Shown here: positions 16,456 through 25,749 of the stretch, piece after piece
How the letters are laid out: each line of letters starts with the position of its first letter
Position numbering within the stretch: position 1 is the stretch's first letter
Assembly: GCA_944391815.1 (NCBI GenBank)
Contig: CALXUV010000015.1
Span: forward strand, 1-64,000
From: an uncultured Clostridia bacterium
Lineage (GTDB): Bacteria; Bacillota; Clostridia; Oscillospirales; CAG-272
DNA: 64,000 bases
Direction: 5' to 3'
Notes under the pieces: generated by a model
What the model saw: the letters and a program-made list of their open reading frames with translations, nothing else
The model's database searches: none
What the model was told of the DNA's origin: nothing
Made by a program: the position numbers and the translations under genes

Positions 16456-16499
16456 AGGGCTGCTGCAAAAGCACAATAAAGTGCAGATGCGGCAGCCCT
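16456..16499 (-). terminator. intrinsic terminator between convergent genes
   Basis: AGGGCTGC (16456-16463) pairs with GCAGCCCT (16492-16499), with further pairing inside. On the minus strand it ends in TTTT, so it best terminates the sigma factor gene. It may also stop transcripts from the ATPase side. Confidence 0.75.
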
Positions 16500-16525
16500 A
16501 AGCTTATCTTAAAATATTTAGTGTA

Positions 16526-19081
16526 TTATTTTTTCAAATTTTTTGTGTAATTTTCTCTGTCCTGAGTTCCGAGGGCGTTTTTGAACATCACAGTGCCGCT
16601 TTGGTCGGTGTCAAATGTGTATTCAAGCGAACCGTGCCATCCGTCTCCTGAACTTTCCGGTTCATATCTCCTGAACAGTCCGTTGTCGGTAGGGAAGTAG
16701 CCTTTTCCGGTACCTTTATAAGCGGTTAAGTACCACACCGTTTCTTCGCCTTGTCCTGAAATGTGACGGTATTTTACAATTCCGACTCCCGGAGCATACC
16801 AGTAGCTGCTCTTTCCGGAAAAATACCCCCATGCCGAATAATCAAAGCTGACGCAAAGGCAATCCGTGAAGTTTCCTGCCGGAGTTACCGCGTTTTCGCC
16901 TTCCTTTACCTTGAAGTCCTTTACCTTGAATTTTCCGACAGTTTTTTCACCGCAGCAGTATCCGTCCGTCCACTCGTCAGACCATATACATTCAGCCGCA
17001 TCCTGAAGAATAGTCAGAAAAAAGGTGTAAAGAACTTTGTTTCCTTCTTTTCCTGAATTATCCATGTCCTTTAACTCAAAACTGTATTTTCTTATGTCAT
17101 TCAGAATAATTCTTCCGTTATTTTTAACGAGCTCATCATACTCAAAAAAATTCCAGCGGCCTTTTTCGGTGTAGTCGGGATTGAATTCGGGATCAGTAAC
17201 AAAAATGCGGTCCATTACCGCGATAGCAACAGCGGTGTGTGTTTTCTGACGTTTGGTTTCCGCAAGCTCAGCTGCACGTCTGAGTGACGGTCTTACTTCC
17301 GCAAGTTTTCCTTCTCCGTTTGGTTTTTTTTCGATAAAGTAGTTTTCTCTTGCCTTAAGAATATTACCTTCCCATGTATCGGAATAACCGGTTACATTAC
17401 CGAAAAACATACTTGAAACTGTTACTGTATCTTTTTTCATCCCGGTTACTTCGAATGTGTTTTCAATTTTCCTTATGTAAACATCATTATCGCTGACAAG
17501 ACTGAATTCCCATCTGTTCCCAACGGCAAACGGAAGCAGTCCTTTGCCTCCGTTCATACAGTACCCTGATAACAGCCATTCAGCTGTTCCTCCATACCTT
17601 GTCACTTTCTGCCTGACAATTCCGAAGTTTTCGCAAAACCATGTTTCGCAGTAGGTGAGTCCGTACTTTTCACCTTCGCTGACATACACGCGACATTTTT
17701 CAAAGCGTCCCGCTGGCGTTTCACAAACTCCGTCTTCACGGATAAGGCTGAAGGTAATTTTGCCGTCGGAAGATGTTTTTTTATCTCCGGGTTTCATATC
17801 ACAGGCAAGTATCAGGCTGTCACAGCATGAAGTGTTCCAAAATATAGCATTATTAATGGCATAGTTAATGTGGGAATTACCGTATCCCGGCTGTTCCCAA
17901 AAAAAGATATTGTTGCCTGAAATTTTGTATAATTCGCCGGTTGTATCCCACGAGCAACGGTGCCGTTCACCGGCATTTTCGGCTTTGGCTTTCAGGTATC
18001 GCTCTTCTACTCCGATTGCCGATTTTGCGTTGGCGTAATAAACATCGGTCGGCGGTACGGTTGACATTACTTCTTTAAAACAGTCAATGGCTTTTTCAGT
18101 TTTGTCAATTTTACGGTACTCATAGCCGAGCCAGAACCAAAGATAAGCGAGCGTTTTCGGGTAACCGTTCTCACGGTAATAAGGTATCTGCTTGTTTAAA
18201 ATAAAATCAATTTTTTCGTCTCCTGATAATTTATTGAATTCGTGCGAGGCGACAGTGCGCATTACCTCGTCGTTGTGACTCAGCTCTGCGGCGGCTTTTA
18301 TACGTTTCAGCATCCCATCGTTGTTTTTTTCCGGAATAAACCAGTACCCGAGTACAAGCGTTTCTGCAAGCATCAGGTTTTTTTCCTTTGATTTTGGAAG
18401 TTCTTCCACCGAATTCAGGACCGAGCGGTATTCTTCTTCAAAGCCTTTTTTGTTGTTTTTCAGTTTCCACAGTTTCAGGTTTTCAACCTGACGCATAACT
18501 TTTCTTACCAGAGCTTCGTTTTCATTATAGCTTTTTTCCACTATGCCGTACCCCTTTCTGAGTTGTTTTCTCCCCTCGGAAAGACGCCATTTGACAGTTC
18601 CGACAGACACTGACAGCTTCTTAGCTATTTCGGAGACCGACATATCTTCAAAATAATGAAGTTTTATAGTTTCCCTTATTTTTTCTCCGAGAGTTTCCAC
18701 CGCTTCATGCAGTTCCGCAGTTTCTTCGTACTGAATTTCCGAGCCGTTATCCTCTGTATCTTCGGAGAAGAGCAGATCGAAACTTATATCCGGAATAGCA
18801 CTACGGTAGTGTGCGTTCAGCGTACGGGCGCAGTTCCCGGCAATCGAGCACACCCACGGTCCGAATTTTGTTGGGTCACGAAGGGCGGGCAGGTTTATAA
18901 AAGCGGAAACAAATGCGTCCTGAGAGGCGTCCTCGGCGGAATGAGTGTTGTTTGTCACCTTATATGCAGTACCCATCACGGCACGCTGATGCCGCAAAAC
19001 AAGTTCCTCAAAGGCTGAATCATCACCAAGCAGAGTCAGTTCAACGAGAGTTTCGTCGTTTTTTTCGGAATAACTTTTCAT
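16526..19081 (-). CDS. ECF sigma factor with a very long C-terminal extension
   Basis: 851 residues, against about 170-200 for ordinary ECF sigma factors. Region 2 spans about 20-90 (FEELVLRHQRAVMGTAYKV, AEDASQDAFVSAF). Region 4 is near 125-180 (ETIKLHYFEDMSVSEIA, SVGTVKWRLSEGRKQL). A helical linker (about 185-365) includes a TPR-like stretch (WLGYEYRKIDKTEKAIDCF). The C-terminal ~480 residues contain two copies of a beta-rich domain marked by TPAGRF..C (455-463) and TPAGNF..C (733-741), each followed by a WF/WYAPGVGIV-type segment. This resembles TapB/DUF3108-like domains. No membrane span or signal is seen, so the extension is cytoplasmic. It may act as a built-in sensor or anti-sigma domain. 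No separate anti-sigma gene is adjacent. Confidence 0.85.
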   Translation of the reverse strand: MKSYSEKNDETLVELTLLGDDSAFEELVLRHQRAVMGTAYKVTNNTHSAEDASQDAFVSAFINLPALRDPTKFGPWVCSIAGNCARTLNAHYRSAIPDISFDLLFSEDTEDNGSEIQYEETAELHEAVETLGEKIRETIKLHYFEDMSVSEIAKKLSVSVGTVKWRLSEGRKQLRKGYGIVEKSYNENEALVRKVMRQVENLKLWKLKNNKKGFEEEYRSVLNSVEELPKSKEKNLMLAETLVLGYWFIPEKNNDGMLKRIKAAAELSHNDEVMRTVASHEFNKLSGDEKIDFILNKQIPYYRENGYPKTLAYLWFWLGYEYRKIDKTEKAIDCFKEVMSTVPPTDVYYANAKSAIGVEERYLKAKAENAGERHRCSWDTTGELYKISGNNIFFWEQPGYGNSHINYAINNAIFWNTSCCDSLILACDMKPGDKKTSSDGKITFSLIREDGVCETPAGRFEKCRVYVSEGEKYGLTYCETWFCENFGIVRQKVTRYGGTAEWLLSGYCMNGGKGLLPFAVGNRWEFSLVSDNDVYIRKIENTFEVTGMKKDTVTVSSMFFGNVTGYSDTWEGNILKARENYFIEKKPNGEGKLAEVRPSLRRAAELAETKRQKTHTAVAIAVMDRIFVTDPEFNPDYTEKGRWNFFEYDELVKNNGRIILNDIRKYSFELKDMDNSGKEGNKVLYTFFLTILQDAAECIWSDEWTDGYCCGEKTVGKFKVKDFKVKEGENAVTPAGNFTDCLCVSFDYSAWGYFSGKSSYWYAPGVGIVKYRHISGQGEETVWYLTAYKGTGKGYFPTDNGLFRRYEPESSGDGWHGSLEYTFDTDQSGTVMFKNALGTQDRENYTKNLKK

Positions 19082-19164
19082 TATGTGTCCTTTCTTATTT
19101 CGGGGTTCATAAATAAGACTGAAAATAAACTGAAAAGGTTGGAAATGAATGAAACATTTTTTTC

Positions 19165-19193
19165 ATTATAGCACACAGTGTATTATAAGTAAA
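19165..19193 (-). promoter_or_regulatory. promoter for the extended sigma factor gene
   Basis: On the minus strand, TTTACT (19193-19188), 17 bp, TATAAT (19170-19165), about 85 bp before the start codon. Confidence 0.5.
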
Positions 19194-19401
19194 TACGTGG
19201 CGGTCATTTATCTGAAATCAGTCAGGAACTTAACCGTGCGGTAACTGATTTTGCGTTTCTCTGAGCTACTGTATTCCGTTTTTGAAAATACCGTTATGAA
19301 GGCTGTTTGTAAGGGTATCCGTTCAGCCGTGAAAAAGACGACGCAAGCAGAATAATCAGAAAAAATCATATTACCGGTAAAAACACTGCCGTTAAGTTTT
19401 T

Positions 19402-19430
19402 TTGACAATTATTACAGCCGACGGTACAAT
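19402..19430 (+). promoter_or_regulatory. promoter upstream of the small lipoprotein
   Basis: TTGACA (19402-19407), 17 bp, TACAAT (19425-19430). The implied leader to the GTG at 19659 is about 220 nt. I see no recognisable RNA element or short gene in it, nor in the rest of 19194-19658. Confidence 0.65.
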
Positions 19431-19658
19431 TTTATATGTAGATACTTGTATTTTTTTTCGCTTTAAATTTACCGGCATAAAAAATAATGTCAAAAATGAA
19501 ACCTTGACGTGATTTTTGCGAGAAGATATTTGAGAGAGCAGGTAGTAAAAAGGATATTTCGTAATGTAATATTTCCGTAAATACTGTTACCAAATAGCGC
19601 TTTGCAAACGTTTGGTGTTCGATAACGTAATTCACTTTGTCGGGAAAGGAGATAAATT

Positions 19659-20054
19659 GTGAAAAGGTTTTTTGTTTTAATTTCAGTAACGGTTATTATT
19701 TTTTCTTTTACAGGTTGCGCGGATAAGGTCGTCAGCTTCGATATCAGCGGCGCGGCTAAAATAACCGTTTTTTCCGGCAGTACCGGCAGAGAACTTGAAA
19801 TAACTGACGCTTCCGCTATCGGTAATATAACCGACGACATAAACTGCCGTACATTTATCAGAGAAAAATCGAGTAAGCACGTCGACGGGTTTTCATACCA
19901 GGTGAAATGGTACGACTCGCAGAACAATCTGATCGAAGAAATAACCTTGATGAGCGGAAATAAAATAAGCTATGACGGTTATTTTTACATCGAGGAAAAC
20001 AGCGACAGTCAGTTATGTCTTGATTATATTGAAAGCCTGTATCCGGATGAGTAA
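19659..20054 (+). CDS. small secreted lipoprotein, unknown function
   Basis: 131 residues from a GTG at 19659, 8 bp after AAGGAG. The N-terminus is a lipoprotein signal: basic KR, a hydrophobic run, and the lipobox FTGC with the lipidated Cys at residue 20. The mature part is a ~110-residue acidic, beta-rich domain with two further cysteines. No family was recognised. It would be tethered to the outer face of the membrane. It stands alone, divergent from the extended sigma factor gene and before the GH39-like gene. Confidence 0.75.
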   Translation: MKRFFVLISVTVIIFSFTGCADKVVSFDISGAAKITVFSGSTGRELEITDASAIGNITDDINCRTFIREKSSKHVDGFSYQVKWYDSQNNLIEEITLMSGNKISYDGYFYIEENSDSQLCLDYIESLYPDE

Positions 20055-20374
20055 TTCCGGCTGTCGGCTTTATTAAACATTTTGACAGATTTGCCGTGAC
20101 GGTTTATCGGTTTGCTGTCCGGCATTCGGTTGTTTTGCGTGCCGATATACTTGCCCGCATTTGCCGTTTGTTTTTGCGAGCGGATGTATTTGCTTGACGT
20201 TAACGCAGATGTCATTGTGAATCGACGTTTTGCTATTTACCGGATATTCTGTTTATTTCAGGTGCATATATTCCGTCCCGCATTTGCGTTTTTCTTATTT
20301 TTTCAGCGCCGTACATTTTTCGCTTGACATTTATGGTTCTGTATGTTAAAATGCGAAAAAAGGAGGAGCAAATT
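20055..20374. other. 320-bp intergenic stretch
   Basis: Apart from the promoter at 20324-20352 and the ribosome binding site of the next gene, nothing is recognised here: no terminator after the lipoprotein and no small gene. Confidence 0.6.
20324..20352 (+). promoter_or_regulatory. promoter of the GH39-like gene
   Basis: TTGACA (20324-20329), 17 bp, TAAAAT (20347-20352), about 16 nt before the predicted transcript start near 20359, followed directly by AGGAGGAG and the ATG at 20375. Confidence 0.75.
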
Positions 20375-21697
20375 ATGGAAACGATAAAATTCACGTCTGA
20401 TAATTCCTTCGGCAAATTCAAAATTCTCAACGCAACAAACGGCGGTCCGGTGTATAAGCGCCATGCAAACGATCAGTGGCGTACAAACATCACAGAATAC
20501 ACGGCGGCAAAAATTCCGTATTCCAGAAATCACGATTCCAATGCCTGCATGACTTACGGCGGGCCGTACGCTCATGACGTAAACGCAATTTTTCCTGACT
20601 TTGGTGCCGATGAAAATGACCCTTCAAGTTACGATTTCGCTTGTACTGATGAATCAATAGCGTGTACTCTTGAAGCCGGTACAAGGACCTTTTTCCGTCT
20701 TGGGTCAACGATAGAACATCATATAAAAAAACACGCCACACTTCCTCCGCGCGATTTCGGAAAGTGGGCGAGAGTATGTGAGCATATAATCAGGCATTAC
20801 ACTGAGGGTTGGGCGGACGGTTTTAATTATGATATGCCGTACTGGGAGATCTGGAACGAGCCGGATCTTGACGCTGACGACTGTCCGAACAAACGTTGCT
20901 GGGGCGGTACAAAAGCGCAGTTTTTCGATTTTTTCGAGATCAGCGCAAAGCATCTCAAATCCTGTTTTCCGGAACTGAAAATCGGGGGTCCGGCGCTTGC
21001 CAACGGTCTTGTCTGGGCAGATGATTTTCTTGCGGAAATGGAGAAAAGAAAAGTTCCTCTCGACTTTTTTTCCTGGCATATCTACGCCACAGAACCTTCG
21101 GAACTTGTCAACCGGGCAGAGAAAGTACGACAGCTTCTTGACAAATACGGATACGCCGGGACCGAAAGTATTCTCAACGAATGGAACTACGTCAAGGACT
21201 GGACAGACAATTTTGTTTATTCGCTGGAAAGTATTCACGGCATCAAGGGAGCGGCGTTTATGATGGCTGTTATAAGCGAGGCTCAGAAATCGCCTGTCGA
21301 TATGCTTATGTATTACGACACCCGTCCGAGCACTTTCAACGGTGCGTTTGACTTTTACACCTGTCGCCCTCTCAAAGGGTACTATCCCCTCAGATGGTAC
21401 GGTGATTTTTACAGTCTTGACAGGGAGGTCAGAGCCATAACAGACGCAAATGATATTTATACCTTGTGCGGCGCTGACCGTGACGGTAAAATGACTGCTG
21501 TTGTGACTCACTATTCTGAAAATGATGATAAGGAAAATGTCACGGTCAGGTTGGTTTTCGATATATCTGCCGGCAAAAAACCGCAGTATGACGTTTTTCT
21601 TCTTGACCGAACACACGACGGTGAGTTTATCGGGAATACCGATGAGCTTGTTTTCGATATGCCGGTACACAGCTGCTTGCTTATAAAAGAAAAATGA
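20375..21697 (+). CDS. GH39-like glycoside hydrolase, cytoplasmic
   Basis: The ATG at 20375 follows AGGAGGAG; the open frame continues upstream through the promoter and is not used. The product is 440 residues without a signal peptide. The clan A (beta/alpha)8-barrel hallmarks are present: YWEIWNEPD with the acid/base Glu162, and ESILNEWNY with the likely nucleophile Glu269. The WNEPD context and the SWHIYATEP segment fit family GH39 (beta-xylosidase and relatives). The C-terminus is a small beta domain. The substrate is probably an oligosaccharide taken up by the cell; no transporter is adjacent. Confidence 0.8.
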   Translation: METIKFTSDNSFGKFKILNATNGGPVYKRHANDQWRTNITEYTAAKIPYSRNHDSNACMTYGGPYAHDVNAIFPDFGADENDPSSYDFACTDESIACTLEAGTRTFFRLGSTIEHHIKKHATLPPRDFGKWARVCEHIIRHYTEGWADGFNYDMPYWEIWNEPDLDADDCPNKRCWGGTKAQFFDFFEISAKHLKSCFPELKIGGPALANGLVWADDFLAEMEKRKVPLDFFSWHIYATEPSELVNRAEKVRQLLDKYGYAGTESILNEWNYVKDWTDNFVYSLESIHGIKGAAFMMAVISEAQKSPVDMLMYYDTRPSTFNGAFDFYTCRPLKGYYPLRWYGDFYSLDREVRAITDANDIYTLCGADRDGKMTAVVTHYSENDDKENVTVRLVFDISAGKKPQYDVFLLDRTHDGEFIGNTDELVFDMPVHSCLLIKEK

Positions 21698-22065
21698 GAA
21701 ATATCTCTTAACCGTAAAGCGGCGACAGTAACATATTACGGCAGCGGGAAAAAATAAAAACAGAATCAAATATTTCTTTGCAAATCTTACGGTTTCATCA
21801 AAAAAAGCACTCAAAAGAGTGCTTTTTTTGAATTTTGTTTTCAATGTTTTTTTGCCGGCGAGCTTCTTTTGTGTAAGCGGTATTGCTGAACAGGCAAGCA
21901 GAATAAATTTGTCCGCACCTGCGTCAGCTTCATTTTGTTTCCGTTTATTTTACTGAATAATATTTCTGCCAGTCAAGCTGTTAAATGCGCACAAGTCAAG
22001 GCAAAATAACCGTCACTGAAAAAGTCGGTATCTTTTTTTCGGGTTTTAAGCGTATAAGCGGTTTT
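21698..22065. other. 368-bp gap between convergent genes
   Basis: It contains the terminator at 21801-21829. The remainder (21830-22065) shows no gene, promoter or repeat that I can support. Confidence 0.6.
21801..21829 (+). terminator. intrinsic terminator after the GH39-like gene
   Basis: AAAAAAGCACTC, loop AAAA, GAGTGCTTTTTTT: a 12-bp hairpin with a long T run. Confidence 0.9.
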
Positions 22066-23049
22066 TCAGCCGAGTATTTTTACTGTGTTGTTTTTATTTT
22101 CGTTTCTGCAAATTTCAAAGACACGCTGGCAGAGCACGGTATCCTTGTGCGGGATCACTTCGCTTTCGGTACATCCGTTTTTTACGCATCTGCACATTTC
22201 TTCGATTTCGTAGCAGAAGCCGTTTCTGCCCGGATCACTGAAAATTTCCGGATCTCTGCCTTTCAGGTACAGCACCGATTCTTTGCCCTGCATCGGATTG
22301 TTTATTTCTATATGTCCGTGATCACCTGATATTGTAATGCGGTCTGTCGGATCGGCAAGAAAGGTTGATATGACAGACGCTATACACTTTTCAAAACGGA
22401 GCGCCAGTAAATTTGTGCAGTCAACACCGGTTTCCTCGCTCATATAAGCAATAGTTTTTACGTCAAGCAGCTTCTGACCGATGAGAAAAGTAAGTATTTC
22501 AAATCCGTAAACTCCGATATCAAGCAGAGCTCCGCCTCCGAGCTTATTTGAAAAATAACGGTTGTCGGCGGCACGCGGCGGCGTAAATCCGATTTCGCAC
22601 TGAGCTGTACACACTTCCCCGATAAGACCGTCATCGATCCATTTTTTTGCCTGTACTATTGCGGGCAGAAAGCGTGACCACATTGCTTCCATTACGAAAA
22701 GTCCATTTTCTCTTGAAAGACTGAATATTCTTTCCGCTTCCGCAGGTGTCGTAACCATGCTTTTCTCGCAAATAACGTGTTTTCCGGCTTTAAGGGCAGA
22801 CATGACGTTTTCATAATGGTAATTGGTTGTGGTTGCCACATACACTGCGTCGATTTCGGGTAATGCAAGCATTTCTTCATAACTGCCGAAGAATCTTTCT
22901 ATTCCGTTTTCTTCTGCAAACTTTTCGGCGCGCTCGGGGCTTTTGCTTGAAACGGCGATTACCTCTGCACATTCTGTGTCTTTTGCCGCGGCGGAAAACT
23001 TTTTGGCTATCCTTCCGGCACCCATTATTCCGAATTTCAGTTTTTTCAT
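22066..23049 (-). CDS. Gfo/Idh/MocA-family oxidoreductase
   Basis: 327 residues. The N-terminal Rossmann fold has GIMGAGRIAKKF (about residues 7-18), binding NAD(P). The family C-terminal alpha/beta domain follows, with GGGALLDIGVYG. In the usual EKP position the sequence reads CEKSMVTTP, replacing the conserved proline by serine. The overall pattern is closest to the dihydrodiol dehydrogenase/anhydrofructose reductase-like members, which act on sugars or related polyols. The start follows GGAGAG. It is downstream of gdhA but separated by a terminator, so it is probably transcribed alone. Substrate unknown. Confidence 0.88.
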   Translation of the reverse strand: MKKLKFGIMGAGRIAKKFSAAAKDTECAEVIAVSSKSPERAEKFAEENGIERFFGSYEEMLALPEIDAVYVATTTNYHYENVMSALKAGKHVICEKSMVTTPAEAERIFSLSRENGLFVMEAMWSRFLPAIVQAKKWIDDGLIGEVCTAQCEIGFTPPRAADNRYFSNKLGGGALLDIGVYGFEILTFLIGQKLLDVKTIAYMSEETGVDCTNLLALRFEKCIASVISTFLADPTDRITISGDHGHIEINNPMQGKESVLYLKGRDPEIFSDPGRNGFCYEIEEMCRCVKNGCTESEVIPHKDTVLCQRVFEICRNENKNNTVKILG

Positions 23050-23129
23050 TTTTACTCTCCGATCTTATTTGATAATTCTGCGTTTTTCTGTTTATGTTTT
23101 GACCGTTCGTTACCGGATTCAAAAATTTT

Positions 23130-23158
23130 AAAAAGCAGCCGTAAAAGGCTGCTTTTTT
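23130..23158 (-). terminator. intrinsic terminator after gdhA
   Basis: AAAAAGCAGCC, loop GTAAAA, GGCTGCTTTTTT. On the minus strand it ends the glutamate dehydrogenase transcript before the oxidoreductase gene. Confidence 0.88.
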
Positions 23159-23225
23159 ATTACTGAAAAAGTTAGAAATCAATATACGGTCAAAGGATTT
23201 TTCGTAAGCTCACCGCCGTCTGACG

Positions 23226-24599
<1,374 letters not shown>

Positions 24600-24774
24600 T
24601 TACGGCAAAAACAGCATAATTATTCTGATTTTATTCGGAAAATCAAGCTGTCTGCCTACGCTACACGAAATAACATGAATGCGGATTACCGAAATCAAGG
24701 AAATGCCCGGAAAGCAGTTCCGGATTACGTAAATCTATGCATGATCTGCAAAATCCGAATAACGCACTGCAAAT

Positions 24775-24803
24775 ATTATAAAATATTACGAAGAGTTTGT
24801 CAA
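24775..24803 (-). promoter_or_regulatory. gdhA promoter
   Basis: On the minus strand TTGACA (24803-24798), 17 bp, TATAAT (24780-24775): a perfect consensus promoter with a leader of about 195 nt. Confidence 0.8.
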
Positions 24804-24972
24804 TATTTCACACTCAGAAAAATGTATATTATTTGTTTATGGAATCAATAATTTTTGTAAATAGTAAAAGAATTACAGATTTTTACGCTTTGATTTGAAC
24901 AACAAGGTAAGACCGTATTGCGGGAAAAATTAATTTAGCTGTTTTTCGGTAGATTTTTATTGATAAATAAAT

Positions 24973-25008
24973 ACCGATAAAGCTATATCGATAAAAACAT
25001 ATCGATAT
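24973..25008. repeat. three phased ATCGATA-like motifs upstream of the rex promoter
   Basis: CGATA starts at 24975, 24989 and 25003, exactly 14 bp apart, each within TA[CT]CGATA. The last is the palindrome ATATCGATAT (24999-25008). They end 14 bp before the -35 of the rex promoter, a position suited to an activator or repressor. They do not resemble the Rex consensus. Confidence 0.5.
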
Positions 25009-25021
25009 GTAAAAATAGATA

Positions 25022-25050
25022 TTTACAAACAGAGGCGGATATGATATAAT
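25022..25050 (+). promoter_or_regulatory. promoter of the rex-adhE operon
   Basis: TTTACA (25022-25027), 17 bp, TATAAT (25045-25050), with the rex ATG at 25115. Confidence 0.75.
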
Positions 25051-25114
25051 GCAAATGTAAAGAGATGCCGATAATGTCGAATTGACGGTTTTTCAGGCGG
25101 AAAGGGGAGAAAAA

Positions 25115-25720
25115 ATGAACAAATCACAGGTGCTTATAAAGCGGCTGTGCGCTTATCTTCATTATCTTAAACAGCTCCCGCCGGAGATTACAGCCGTTTC
25201 GGCAACGACCATAGCTTCTGAGCTCGGTTACGGCGACGTGCAGGTGCGAAAGGATCTTGCCGCCGTTGCCGGAGGGGGCGGAAGACCGAAAACCGGATAC
25301 CCGGTCGGAATGCTGACTTCCCAGCTTGTGAAATATCTCGGCTTTGACAGAAAAACGGCGGCGGTAATAGTCGGCGCCGGCAGACTCGGAATGGCATTGT
25401 ACGAGTACGGAGGTTTTTCGGAGTACGGCATAGAGATTGTGGCCGCATTCGATAAAAATCCGGAAAAGTGCGATCCGTCAAAAGGCGTTTTCCCGGAAGA
25501 AGAGCTCATCGGATTCTGCGAAAGCCGTAATGTCAAAATCGGAATAATCACTGTGCCGGCGGAGCAGGCGCAGTCTGTATGCGACAGACTGACAGGTTGC
25601 GGGGTAAGGTCGATATGGAATTTTTCGGCGGCATATCTCAGACACAACGGAAGCGTTACCGTCTTCAACGAAAATATGGCGGCATCGCTTGCGGCACTTC
25701 TTATCAACAAAAGCGAATAA
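25115..25720 (+). CDS. rex: redox-sensing transcriptional repressor Rex
   Basis: The start at 25115 follows AAAGGGGAG; the open frame runs to 25082. The product is 201 residues, typical of Rex. An N-terminal winged helix (about 1-75) has the recognition block ASELGYGDVQVRKDLA and the conserved GRPKTGYPVG. The Rossmann domain carries VGAGRLGMAL for NADH/NAD+ binding, and a C-terminal domain-swap helix contains FNENMAASLAALL. Rex represses fermentation and hydrogenase genes when the NADH/NAD+ ratio is low. Here it is the first gene of the operon, 29 bp before adhE, so it probably controls it. No clear Rex box was found at its own promoter. Confidence 0.95.
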   Translation: MNKSQVLIKRLCAYLHYLKQLPPEITAVSATTIASELGYGDVQVRKDLAAVAGGGGRPKTGYPVGMLTSQLVKYLGFDRKTAAVIVGAGRLGMALYEYGGFSEYGIEIVAAFDKNPEKCDPSKGVFPEEELIGFCESRNVKIGIITVPAEQAQSVCDRLTGCGVRSIWNFSAAYLRHNGSVTVFNENMAASLAALLINKSE

Positions 25721-25749
25721 AAAAGAAAGTATACAAAGGAGTAAACCAG

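Noticed and set aside
20705..21844. 379-codon minus-strand frame
   Set aside because: It is opposite the GH39-like gene and runs through that gene's terminator; the composition is unlike a protein.
24797..24814. Rex box (TTGTCAATATTTCACA) at the gdhA promoter
   Set aside because: It looks like the Rex consensus at first, but the two half-sites are one base too close (7-3-7 instead of 7-4-7) and one half has a mismatch.
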